A DNA stretch of 10,614 nt from Verrucomicrobiota bacterium. Lineage in GTDB: Bacteria > Verrucomicrobiota > Verrucomicrobiia > Limisphaerales > UBA11320. Each line of letters opens with the position of its first letter. Positions within the stretch are counted from its first letter, which is position 1. Location of the stretch: contig VHDG01000065.1 in NCBI GenBank assembly GCA_016871475.1, forward strand, positions 1 through 10,614, in the 5' to 3' direction. Both the position numbers and the translations under genes were made by a program. The notes below the pieces were generated by a model. That model was not told the DNA's origin, ran no database searches, and saw only the letters and a list, made by a program, of their open reading frames with translations. Below are positions 1-7,084 of this stretch, one piece after another.

Positions 1-287
1 CTCTGGCTCCGATCATCACGGTCAAGGACCTTGATGAGGCGATCACGGCTGCGAACGAAACCACCTTCGGACTCAGTTCGGGGATCGTCACACGTTCGTT
101 GGACTCAGCCTTGAGGGCGGTCAAGGAGTTGCGGTGCGGCACGGTGAACATCAATGAGATCCCCGGCTATCGGGTGGAGAGCAGTCCCTTCGGAGGTATC
201 AAGGACAGTGGACTTGGTATCAAGGAGGGCGTCGTAGAGGCCTTCAAACACTTCACACATGTCAAAACCTTCAGCGTACCCTGGTAG
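1..287 (+). CDS. Aldehyde dehydrogenase, C-terminal end (phosphonoacetaldehyde dehydrogenase-like), 5' end outside window
   Basis: The reading frame is open from base 3 and ends at a TAG at 285-287, leaving about 94 residues of the C-terminal end of an NAD(P)-dependent aldehyde dehydrogenase. Visible family hallmarks are the TFGLSSGIVTRSLDSA stretch, the GTVNINE segment that follows the catalytic domain, and the PFGGIKDSGLG motif near the C-terminus that takes part in subunit contacts. The combination NINEIPGYRVE then PFGGIKDSGLG, KEGV and a terminal KTFSVPW resembles, from memory, the phosphonoacetaldehyde dehydrogenase group (PhnY type), which oxidises phosphonoacetaldehyde to phosphonoacetate in aminoethylphosphonate breakdown. 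The catalytic Cys and Glu lie upstream of the window, so the substrate cannot be settled here. The stop lies inside the next gene, suggesting an operon. Family membership is secure; the subfamily is a moderate inference. Confidence 0.92.
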   Translation, partial: LAPIITVKDLDEAITAANETTFGLSSGIVTRSLDSALRAVKELRCGTVNINEIPGYRVESSPFGGIKDSGLGIKEGVVEAFKHFTHVKTFSVPW

Positions 288-1557
288 ATCCTCGCTCCTT
301 GCCCGGGCCGGCATGGCCCTCCTCGCCTCCGTTCTCTGGAGCTCTGCCGCAGCCGGGCAGGCGCCTTTCCTGAGGGCGGAACTGATCTTCCCGCCTGAAC
401 ACTGGCACAACCACGGCTCCTGCATCGTCGAGACTCCGAGCGGGGATCTCCTTGTTTGCTGGTTCCACGGATCTGGCGAACGCAAGGCGGACGATGTGAG
501 AATCGAAGGCTCCCGGAAGCGGAAGGGATCATCGAGATGGGAAGCGCGCTTTGAGATGGCCGATACCCCGGACTATCCTGACACGAACTGCGCGATGGTG
601 GTGGATCCAAAGGGACGGCTCTGGTTGTTCTGGCCGACGATTCTCGCCAACGAATGGCACACCGCGCTGATGAAATACAAGGTGTCCTCCGACTACCGGC
701 GATCCGGTCCACCGAGGTGGGAGCAGAGCGAAGTGATGCATGTGACTCCTGATGCTCGATTCACCAATGCCGTCAACCAGTTCGCGATCGACTTTGAGAA
801 GGAGATGGTCAAGGCGAACTGGCCCAAGGCGGATCGGGAGGAAGGGGTTCGGTTCCTGGGATATGTCCGTGAGCAGGCGGGCGACAAACTGTTTCGCCGG
901 CTGGGCTGGATGACTCGCGCCCATCCCTTCATTCTCGACGGGCAGCGAATGATCGTGCCGCTCTACTCCGATGGCTTCTCCTTTTCCCTGATGGCCATAA
1001 CGGATGACTGGGGCAAGACCTGGTCCTGTTCGACGCCTCTTTGTGGCGCGGGAAACATCCAGCCCAGCATCGTGCGCCGCAAGGACGGTTCGCTCTACAC
1101 TCTGATGCGTGACAATGGACCGCCGCCCAAGCGGCTGCTCCAGAGCGAGTCGCATGACCGTGGCGAGACCTGGACTCCCGTCGCTGACAGCGAACATCCC
1201 AATCCAGGTTCGGGGGCGGATCTGATCAATCTCTCGAACGGATGGCTGGCATTGATCCTAAACGACACCGAAGCGGGGCGTCACCGTCTGCAGGTCAGGC
1301 TTTCTGATGATGATGGCCGGACCTGGAAGTGGCGGCGTTATCTCGAGCGTGATCCGGACGATTCCCCGACAAAGGGGGGGTACCATTATCCCAGTCTCAT
1401 CCAGAGTCGGGATGGCACCCTGCACGCCAGCTACAGCTGGCATGTGAGCGCATCCACGCAACCCAAGGACAAGGCAGGCCAGCCGATGAACAAATCCATC
1501 AAGCATGCATGGTTCAATCTGGAATGGGTGAAACAGGGAGATCCTGTGGCCCGATGA
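259..1557 (+). CDS. Secreted sialidase-like (BNR/Asp-box) protein
   Basis: A 432-residue protein with a likely signal peptide: a basic stretch around residues 10-16, a hydrophobic core at about 18-32, and cleavage near AAAG-QAP. Three Asp-box motifs (S/T-x-D-x-G-x-T-W type) are readable: ITDDWGKTW at 247-255, SHDRGETW at 298-305 and LSDDDGRTW at 348-356. They mark the beta-propeller blades of the sialidase superfamily. The N-terminal region (HGSCIVETPSGDLLVCWFHG, 52-71) and the GYHYPSLIQSRDGTLHASYSW region (374-394) are typical of the BNR_2-type exo-sialidase-like group common in Planctomycetes and Verrucomicrobiota. Such enzymes hydrolyse terminal sialic acids or related acidic sugars from glycans, but Asp boxes alone do not prove this. 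ATG 259 is preferred because the next ATG (313) would remove the basic n-region. It overlaps the dehydrogenase gene by 29 bp, which suggests co-transcription. No clear Shine-Dalgarno is present. The substrate is unknown. Confidence 0.9.
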   Translation: MSKPSAYPGRSSLLARAGMALLASVLWSSAAAGQAPFLRAELIFPPEHWHNHGSCIVETPSGDLLVCWFHGSGERKADDVRIEGSRKRKGSSRWEARFEMADTPDYPDTNCAMVVDPKGRLWLFWPTILANEWHTALMKYKVSSDYRRSGPPRWEQSEVMHVTPDARFTNAVNQFAIDFEKEMVKANWPKADREEGVRFLGYVREQAGDKLFRRLGWMTRAHPFILDGQRMIVPLYSDGFSFSLMAITDDWGKTWSCSTPLCGAGNIQPSIVRRKDGSLYTLMRDNGPPPKRLLQSESHDRGETWTPVADSEHPNPGSGADLINLSNGWLALILNDTEAGRHRLQVRLSDDDGRTWKWRRYLERDPDDSPTKGGYHYPSLIQSRDGTLHASYSWHVSASTQPKDKAGQPMNKSIKHAWFNLEWVKQGDPVAR

Positions 1558-1604
1558 AAGTAGGAAACCACCCTGACGGCCACGAGTCGCCCTTTTGATT
1601 ATCC

Positions 1605-2726
1605 ATGCGGCTGCTGGATCGATACTTGTTGAAGGAACTGCTGACGCCTTTCGCGTTCTGCCTCTCAGGCTTTTTCATCTTCTGGATCTCCTTCGAACTG
1701 TTTCAAGACCTCTCTGAGCTCCAGCGCGACGGGTTGAGTGTGGGGGAGATTCTTCGTTACTACGGGTGGAAATCACCTGAGCTCTTGAACACGGTGCTTC
1801 CCGTTTCGCTCCTGCTTGCGATGCTGTATGCGCTCAGCAATCACGCCCGGCAGAACGAGTTCACTGCGATGCGCGCCGCCGGGATCAGCCTCTGGCGCAT
1901 CAGTCTCCCCTATCTGCTTGCCGGATTGGTATGCAGTCTCTGGCTGTTCGCTGTTCTCGAGCTCTGGGCACCCAGGTCCGTTCAGGAAGCCGAACGCATC
2001 CGTCGAGCCCGCTCAGTGGCTTCGGGGACGGGTGTGTCCCAAACGGTCCTGCGCAAGTTCGGTTTTGAGTCGGGGCACGGACGTGTCTGGCAGATGGACT
2101 CGCTGGATTTGGACACGGGTGAGGCCAATGCAGTGCATGTGGGATGGAAGCTGGCCGATGGGCGACGTCGCGAGGTGGTGGCACGCAGAGCGGAGTGGCG
2201 AGCTGGCCGGTGGGAATTTGTGGATGCGGTGGACACCCGTCTCGGGGCGTCCGCGCAGGATTTCCCCGAGCGAATCCTCACGAACCGTCTGGTGGTGGCC
2301 GAGTTGAGCGAATCCCCCGATCAGATCCGGGCTGCACTGAAGATCAACAGCCTGTTCGCAAATCTCCGCCAGGCGGCCAAGCGTCCGCAGCTGTCGATCC
2401 AGGAGATACTCAACTACCGCAAGCTGTTTCCGCAGGATCGCAGTCGTGAGAAGCCTCTCATGACGCAGCTGCATGGGCGTCTCGCGGCACCCTGGACCTG
2501 TCTTGTGGTGGTGTTGATCGCGATCCCCTTCGGCACCGCGTCCGGCCGACGGAACGCATTCGTCGGCGTGGCGGCGAGCATATTCATTTGTTTTGCCTAC
2601 TTCATTCTCATGCGTTTGGGCCTGGCATTGGGCACCGGCGGCAGGCTCACGCCCTGGATCGCAGGCTGGGGCCCCAACATCGCGTTCGCCCTGGCCGGAC
2701 TTCTGATGACCGTAAGGGCACGCTGA
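1605..2726 (+). CDS. LptF/LptG family LPS export permease (YjgP/YjgQ)
   Basis: A 373-residue inner-membrane protein with the LptF/LptG layout. Hydrophobic segments lie at about 12-32, 58-78 and 100-120, then a soluble periplasmic beta-jellyroll-like region at about 125-275, then further segments at about 292-312, 316-338 and 350-370, making six in all. The cytoplasmic stretch NEFTAMRAAGIS (84-95) matches the conserved coupling helix by which these permeases contact the ATPase LptB. In the family, LptB2FG extracts lipopolysaccharide from the inner membrane and passes it to LptC and LptA. The opening MRLLDRYLLKELLTPF is more LptG-like, but I would not assign F or G firmly. Length is close to the usual 355-400. 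No second permease gene is adjacent, so the partner must be elsewhere. It starts 47 bp after the sialidase-like gene without an obvious ribosome binding site, and a 10-bp perfect hairpin follows its stop. Confidence 0.95.
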   Translation: MRLLDRYLLKELLTPFAFCLSGFFIFWISFELFQDLSELQRDGLSVGEILRYYGWKSPELLNTVLPVSLLLAMLYALSNHARQNEFTAMRAAGISLWRISLPYLLAGLVCSLWLFAVLELWAPRSVQEAERIRRARSVASGTGVSQTVLRKFGFESGHGRVWQMDSLDLDTGEANAVHVGWKLADGRRREVVARRAEWRAGRWEFVDAVDTRLGASAQDFPERILTNRLVVAELSESPDQIRAALKINSLFANLRQAAKRPQLSIQEILNYRKLFPQDRSREKPLMTQLHGRLAAPWTCLVVVLIAIPFGTASGRRNAFVGVAASIFICFAYFILMRLGLALGTGGRLTPWIAGWGPNIAFALAGLLMTVRAR

Positions 2727-2892
2727 CGCATGGGCAGAATCCTCCGCCGGATTCTGCCGGGGTTTCAGTCTGACGCCTCCGCTATCGCCGGCTCTGGCTT
2801 CACGCATTGCGCCGGGCTCGGGCTCTTGCACGGGGACCGCTTTTCTTAGCGGAGCCGCATGGAGGATCTTGTTCCCATGAGGAGCGGTCGGA
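2727..2892. other. Convergent intergenic region between the LptF/G gene and purL
   Basis: 166 bp without a supported gene. Besides the hairpin at 2733-2758 it holds a longer-range inverted repeat, CTCCGCTA (2777-2784) with TAGCGGAG (2847-2854), 62 bases apart. The right arm overlaps a small alternative 5-bp hairpin, CCGCT (2837-2841) with AGCGG (2848-2852). Any of these could help end purL transcripts read from the minus strand. No T-tract clearly marks a terminator for purL. Short open frames here lack homology that I recognise and are not called. Confidence 0.5.
2733..2758. terminator. Hairpin after the LptF/G gene, candidate terminator
   Basis: Arms GGCAGAATCC (2733-2742) and GGATTCTGCC (2749-2758) are perfectly complementary over 10 bp with a 6-base loop. 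The hairpin begins 6 bases after the permease stop codon. There is no strong T-tract on either strand (a short GGGGTTTC follows on the plus strand), so it may be a weak intrinsic terminator or a 3'-end stabilising stem. It could serve both convergent genes, although it is about 135 bp beyond the purL stop. Confidence 0.6.
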
Positions 2893-5800
2893 TCATGCCC
2901 GGTTTCCCACCCACGCGCGCGCATTTCGAAACATCTGCATCCAGGGGCTCTGCGTGCTTCGGTCGCCGGAGGTCCAGCTCATCATCACATTGCGGAACAC
3001 TCGCTCGGGGTGCGGCATCAGCGCTGTGAATCGACCGTCGGCTGTGGTGACGGATGTCAGACCGTCGGGACTGCCATTCGGATTGAACGGATAAACTTCG
3101 GTGGGTTTCCCCGAGTGATCCACGAATCGCAGGGCACGATCGACCTTCGCCGGGTTGCCACGTTGGGAGAAATCGGCGAAACCTTCGCCGTGCGACACGG
3201 CGATGGGTATGCGGCTGCCAGCCATTCCCTTGAAGAAGATCGACGGACTTTCGAGGACCTCCACCAGGCTCAATCGGGCTTCGAACTGTTCACTGCGGTT
3301 TCGTGTGAACTTGGGCCAGTAATCCGCGCCTGGAATGATCGGTGACAACGCCGCCAGCATCTGACAGCCGTTGCATACGCCCAGGGCGAAAGTGTCCGGT
3401 CGTTGGAAGAACCGTGTGAAGACCTCGAGCAACGATGGATTGAACATGATCGAGCGTGCCCAACCTTCTCCTGCTCCCAGCGTATCCCCGTAGGTAAAAC
3501 CGCCACAGGCGACCACTCCGCAGAAACTCTTCAGATCCACCCGGCCGGATTGCAGGTCGCTCATGTGCACATCCCATGAATCGAAACCCGCCTGTGACAT
3601 CGCATAGGCCATTTCCAGATGACTGTTCACTCCTTGCTCGCGGAGGATGGCGACTTTGGGTCGTGAGGGAGTCACGAAAGCCTGGGGGATCGTGGATTCC
3701 GGTTTGAATGTCAGGTGCACGTGGAGCCCGGGATCTGCAGCGAGTCCCTGCGATGCATGCTCAGAATCAGCACACTCAGGATTGTCGCGCAGCTTTGCGA
3801 TCCGCCAGCTCACTTCGTCCCATGCCTGGTGCAGACGTCGAAGCTCCGACCTGAAGACTCCCTTGCCTTCGTGTTTGACCTCGATCGCGTTTCCGGAGGC
3901 GGGTTTGCCGATGACCTGGATATGTGGGGCGATCGGAAGCGTTTTGAGCAGATCAAGAGCTTCCCCGGTGCGTCCTCGGGGCAGTTGAATCACAGCACCG
4001 AGCTCCTCATTGAAAAGCCATCGCAGGATGTCGGAAGTGGATGGTTGGGGGCCAGGGACGCATTTGGATGAGTCGATCTGGATTCCGGTGTTGCCAGCGA
4101 AGGCCATCTCGCAGAGGCAGGCCCAGAGCCCTCCATCGCCTCGATCATGGTAGGCGAGAGCGAGGCCCTTTGACCTCAGCAGGTCCATCGCACGGACGAG
4201 GCCCTTGAGCAGCTCCGGGTCATCCAGGTCCGGCACATCTCCACCGAACTGATCATCGCACTGGGCCAGGATCGAGCCACCCATGCGATTGCGGCCGGCT
4301 CCCAGATCCACCAGCAGAAGGTCGCCCCCTTCACGCTCGAGCTGTGGAGTGAGGGATGTTCGAACGTCCGTCAGTGTGGCGAAGGCGCTCACGATGAGGC
4401 TCACGGGCGCAACGACTTTGCGAGTCGCCGCCTCATGAGACCATTGGGTTCGCATCGACAAGCTGTCCTTCCCAACCGGAACGCTGATCCCCAGCGCAGG
4501 GCAGAGTTCCATGCCCACTGCGCGGACGGTGTCATAGAGGGCGGCATCCTCCCCGGGTTCGCCGCATGCGGCCATCCAGTTGCAGCTCAGCTTCACGCGG
4601 GGCAACTCGATCGGAGCCGCCAGCAGATTGGTGATGGCTTCGCCGACAGCCATGCGTCCCGAGGCTGGTGCATTCACGGCTGCCAGCGGGGTTCGTTCCC
4701 CCATGCTCATCGCCTCGCCAGCGAACCTGGAATAGTCCGCAAGAGTGACGGCGCAGTCTGCGACAGGGATCTGCCACGGGCCGACCATCTGATCGCGACT
4801 GGAGAGCCCACCGACCGTTCGGTCGCCGATTGTGATGAGGAAGCGTTTGCTGGCGACGGTTGGGTGTCTCAGGACGTCGAACGCGGCCTTCTCCAGCGTG
4901 ACATTGGTGAGGTCGAGGGGATCGGTTGCGGTGCGGGTTCTCGACACCTTGCGAAGCATCCTGGGTGGCTTGCCGAGGAGCACGTTGATGGGCATGTCGA
5001 TGGGCTTCGATCCATCGGTTCCACTTTGGAGCACCAGTTGTTTGGCCTCCGTGGCTGTTCCGATGACTGCGAAGGGGCAGCGTTCGCGTTTGCAGATGGA
5101 TTCGAAGGCCGGCAGCGACTCTGAAGCGATGGCCAGGACGTAACGCTCCTGGGATTCGTTGCACCATACCTCCTTGGGGGCCAGGCCGCTTTCCTCCAGA
5201 GGAATGGCGTTGAGGTCGAAGGTGCCTCCTGTTCCCGCACCATCGATCAGTTCGGGGAAGGCATTCGAGAGGCCTCCGGCTCCGACGTCATGGATGGAGA
5301 GGATGGGGTTGAGATCGCCCAGGTTTTGGCAGGAGGTGATGACTTCCTGGGCGCGCCGTTGGATTTCGGGATTTCCGCGCTGGACGGAGTCAAAATCGAG
5401 GTCCGCGCTGTTGGCGCCTGCGGCCATCGAACTTGCGGCGCCGCCACCCATGCCGATCCGCATTCCGGGTCCGCCCAACTGGATAAGAAGAGCTCCAGGT
5501 TGGAAGGTGAGCTTTTTGGTTTGCGAGGCCTGGATGGATCCGACACCGCCGGCGATCATAATGGGTTTGTGGTAGCCCCGTCGCTGGCCAGCCACCGTTT
5601 GTTCATAAACCCTGAAGTAACCACCGAGGCAGGGGCGTCCGAACTCGTTGTTGAACGCGGCTCCGCCCAGCGGGCCTTCGATCATGATCTGCAAGGGGCT
5701 CGCAATATGCGCTGGCTTGCCGAAGTCCTCGCGCTCCCAGGGCTCCCGTGTGCCAGGAAGTCGAAGATTGGAAACCGTGAATCCCGTCAGCCCTGCCTTG

Positions 5801-6792
5801 GGACGTGAACCCCGCCCAGTGCTTCCCTCATCGCGTATCTCTCCTCCGGCCCCGGTGGAGGCTCCCGGGAAGGGTGATATGGCTGTGGGGTGATTGTGAG
5901 TCTCGACCTTCATCAGCCCATGAACGAGCTCCTGTCGGGCGACGTATTGCCCGCCCCCATGAGTTGGAAGCCAGACTTCGGTCATGCCTCCTTCCATCAC
6001 GGAGGCGTTGTCGCTGTAAGCGACGATCGTGTGCTGGGGGGCACAATGATGAGTGTTGCGGATCATCTGAAACAACGAGTGATCCTGCGGAACGCCGTCG
6101 ATCACGAAGTCTGCATTAAAGATTTTGTGCCTGCAGTGTTCGCTGTTTGCCTGCGCGAACATCATCAGTTCCACATCCGTGGGATTGCGGCGCAGATTCT
6201 TGAAAGCCACATCCAGGTAGTCGATTTCGCCGTCGCTCAGAGCCAGGCCGAATTTGAGATTTGCCTCCTCCAGGGCTTTACGACCACGGCCCAGGACATC
6301 GACGGTTTCCATCGGAGGCGGCTGCTGAGGCTGAAAAAGGCTCGGAACATCCGACTGCGAGAGAATCACGCTTTCGGTCATCCTGTCGTGCAGAAGTCCG
6401 GCGCAGGCCAGGAGCTGATCCCGGGATAGATCCGAGGACGAATCCTTCAGAGCGAAGCGGTATTCCGTCACCCGTTCGATCCTTCGGACGGGCAGGTCGC
6501 AGTTGTGAGCGATATCGGTGGCCTTGGAGGCCCAGGGAGAGACGGTTCCGATTCGTGGGGCGATGATGATCAGCGGGCTTGAGCCGGGGCCTTGGTAGGG
6601 ATCGCCGTAATTGAGCAGCTGCTCGAGCTTGGCTGATTTGTCTGCTGGAAGCGGGGTCGCCATGGATACCCAGTGCGCGAAGCGGGCGTGGACGCCCGTG
6701 ATGCCTGGCTGGACAGCCTGCAGCGCGGATGTAAGCGCATTGGCACGAAAGGTGGACAGGGCGTTTCCGCCGGTCAGATGAGTGATATGCAT
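2893..6792 (-). CDS. purL: Phosphoribosylformylglycinamidine synthase, large single-chain form
   Basis: A 1299-residue cytosolic enzyme of de novo purine synthesis: FGAR + glutamine + ATP gives FGAM + glutamate + ADP + Pi. Length and collinearity match the large E. coli-type PurL (1295 residues), not the split PurL/PurQ/PurS form. In order: a PurS-like N-terminal domain (about 1-150); a linker with the helical region before NSEHCRHK (216-223); the first AIRS-like synthetase half with KVETHNHPTAISPFPG (295-310) and GGEIRDEG; the second half with NWMAACGEPGEDA and PVGKDSLSM; and a C-terminal class I glutamine amidotransferase domain. The glutaminase triad is intact: Cys1140 in GVCNGCQ, and His1261 and Glu1263 in PHPERVF. 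ATG 6792 is chosen because MHITHLTGGNALSTFR aligns with the E. coli start. Its Shine-Dalgarno is poor; a small hairpin followed by five Ts lies directly upstream. It stands alone, with no neighbouring pur gene in the window. Confidence 0.98.
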   Translation of the reverse strand: MHITHLTGGNALSTFRANALTSALQAVQPGITGVHARFAHWVSMATPLPADKSAKLEQLLNYGDPYQGPGSSPLIIIAPRIGTVSPWASKATDIAHNCDLPVRRIERVTEYRFALKDSSSDLSRDQLLACAGLLHDRMTESVILSQSDVPSLFQPQQPPPMETVDVLGRGRKALEEANLKFGLALSDGEIDYLDVAFKNLRRNPTDVELMMFAQANSEHCRHKIFNADFVIDGVPQDHSLFQMIRNTHHCAPQHTIVAYSDNASVMEGGMTEVWLPTHGGGQYVARQELVHGLMKVETHNHPTAISPFPGASTGAGGEIRDEGSTGRGSRPKAGLTGFTVSNLRLPGTREPWEREDFGKPAHIASPLQIMIEGPLGGAAFNNEFGRPCLGGYFRVYEQTVAGQRRGYHKPIMIAGGVGSIQASQTKKLTFQPGALLIQLGGPGMRIGMGGGAASSMAAGANSADLDFDSVQRGNPEIQRRAQEVITSCQNLGDLNPILSIHDVGAGGLSNAFPELIDGAGTGGTFDLNAIPLEESGLAPKEVWCNESQERYVLAIASESLPAFESICKRERCPFAVIGTATEAKQLVLQSGTDGSKPIDMPINVLLGKPPRMLRKVSRTRTATDPLDLTNVTLEKAAFDVLRHPTVASKRFLITIGDRTVGGLSSRDQMVGPWQIPVADCAVTLADYSRFAGEAMSMGERTPLAAVNAPASGRMAVGEAITNLLAAPIELPRVKLSCNWMAACGEPGEDAALYDTVRAVGMELCPALGISVPVGKDSLSMRTQWSHEAATRKVVAPVSLIVSAFATLTDVRTSLTPQLEREGGDLLLVDLGAGRNRMGGSILAQCDDQFGGDVPDLDDPELLKGLVRAMDLLRSKGLALAYHDRGDGGLWACLCEMAFAGNTGIQIDSSKCVPGPQPSTSDILRWLFNEELGAVIQLPRGRTGEALDLLKTLPIAPHIQVIGKPASGNAIEVKHEGKGVFRSELRRLHQAWDEVSWRIAKLRDNPECADSEHASQGLAADPGLHVHLTFKPESTIPQAFVTPSRPKVAILREQGVNSHLEMAYAMSQAGFDSWDVHMSDLQSGRVDLKSFCGVVACGGFTYGDTLGAGEGWARSIMFNPSLLEVFTRFFQRPDTFALGVCNGCQMLAALSPIIPGADYWPKFTRNRSEQFEARLSLVEVLESPSIFFKGMAGSRIPIAVSHGEGFADFSQRGNPAKVDRALRFVDHSGKPTEVYPFNPNGSPDGLTSVTTADGRFTALMPHPERVFRNVMMSWTSGDRSTQSPWMQMFRNARAWVGNRA

Positions 6793-6794
6793 GG

Positions 6795-6819
6795 AAAAAG
6801 ACCACCGTCAGGAGCGGTG
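6795..6819 (-). promoter_or_regulatory. Small hairpin with T-tract just before the purL start
   Basis: Read on the minus strand, CACCG (6819-6815) and CGGTG (6807-6803) form a 5-bp stem with a 7-base loop. The sequence GTCTTTTTCC then runs straight into the purL ATG. Stem plus T-run is the shape of a weak intrinsic terminator or attenuator, and the stem would also sit where the ribosome binds. The stem is short, so this may be chance. Confidence 0.25.
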
Positions 6820-6860
6820 TTAGCGATGTATTCCTGCCACGAGGAGGTAGTTCTGCTGAG

Positions 6861-6873
6861 ATCGCCCGGCGAT
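6861..6873. repeat. 13-base perfect palindrome ATCGCC-C-GGCGAT
   Basis: ATCGCC (6861-6866) and GGCGAT (6868-6873) are perfectly symmetric around one C. The site lies about 70 bp before the purL start and about 210 bp before the plus-strand gene. Its symmetry fits a dimeric repressor site, but no family-specific operator is recognised. Confidence 0.35.
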
Positions 6874-6954
6874 GGGCGCGAAAAATTCACGGCCCATGAA
6901 ATAAGCCCCCCGGCAAGGCATCAAGCGCAAACTGGAGCAGCTTGCAGGACGCGG

Positions 6955-6988
6955 ATCATTACCAGGTCGATGACGGCTCGGTAATGAT
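6955..6988. repeat. 9-bp perfect inverted repeat ATCATTACC / GGTAATGAT
   Basis: The arms lie at 6955-6963 and 6980-6988 with a 16-base spacer. Their centres are 25 bases apart, a little over two helical turns. The element sits between the two divergent genes and could be an operator pair or an RNA stem in the purL leader. The arms are AT-richer than their surroundings. No regulator is identified. Confidence 0.5.
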
Positions 6989-7084
6989 TGGATCCTGAAG
7001 GAAGGGTTGAAATCATCAGGCTTCATGGGACGGTATCGTGCAAATCAACCCCGTGACCAGTTTTGCTGAACATGCTTTCTTATT

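Larger units (their letters stand above)
6793..7084. promoter_or_regulatory. Divergent intergenic region between purL and the modular secreted protein gene
   Basis: 292 bp lying between two divergent starts, so it should hold promoters for both. Readable elements are a small hairpin plus T-tract next to purL (6803-6819), a 13-base perfect palindrome (6861-6873), an ATGGGC/GCCCAT inverted repeat (6872-6877 and 6892-6897), and a 9-bp perfect inverted repeat (6955-6963 and 6980-6988). TTGAAA at 7007-7012 could be a -35 box for the plus-strand gene, but the best -10-like hexamer (GGTATC, 7032-7037) is at a poor 19-base spacing, so I do not call a promoter position. Neither start has a clear Shine-Dalgarno. 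A 68-codon minus-strand open frame here is not supported as a gene. Confidence 0.55.

Noticed and set aside
313..1557. Alternative start of the sialidase-like gene at ATG 313, which would avoid the overlap with the dehydrogenase
   Set aside because: It would begin directly in the hydrophobic core of the signal peptide without a basic n-region; ATG 259 gives a normal export signal. It cannot be fully excluded.
2013..2924. 303-codon minus-strand open frame opposite the LptF/G gene
   Set aside because: The plus-strand permease has clear membrane segments and the coupling motif; the opposite frame has no recognisable domain and is low-complexity in character.
4435..5124. Long plus-strand open frame inside purL (229 codons) as an antisense gene
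   Set aside because: It lies wholly opposite highly conserved PurL coding sequence; its translation shows no domain and is explained by GC-rich codon bias.
6820..7026. 68-codon minus-strand open frame upstream of purL as a leader peptide or small gene
   Set aside because: No Shine-Dalgarno, no recognisable homology, composition typical of random open frames in GC-rich DNA, and it occupies the likely promoter region of two divergent genes.
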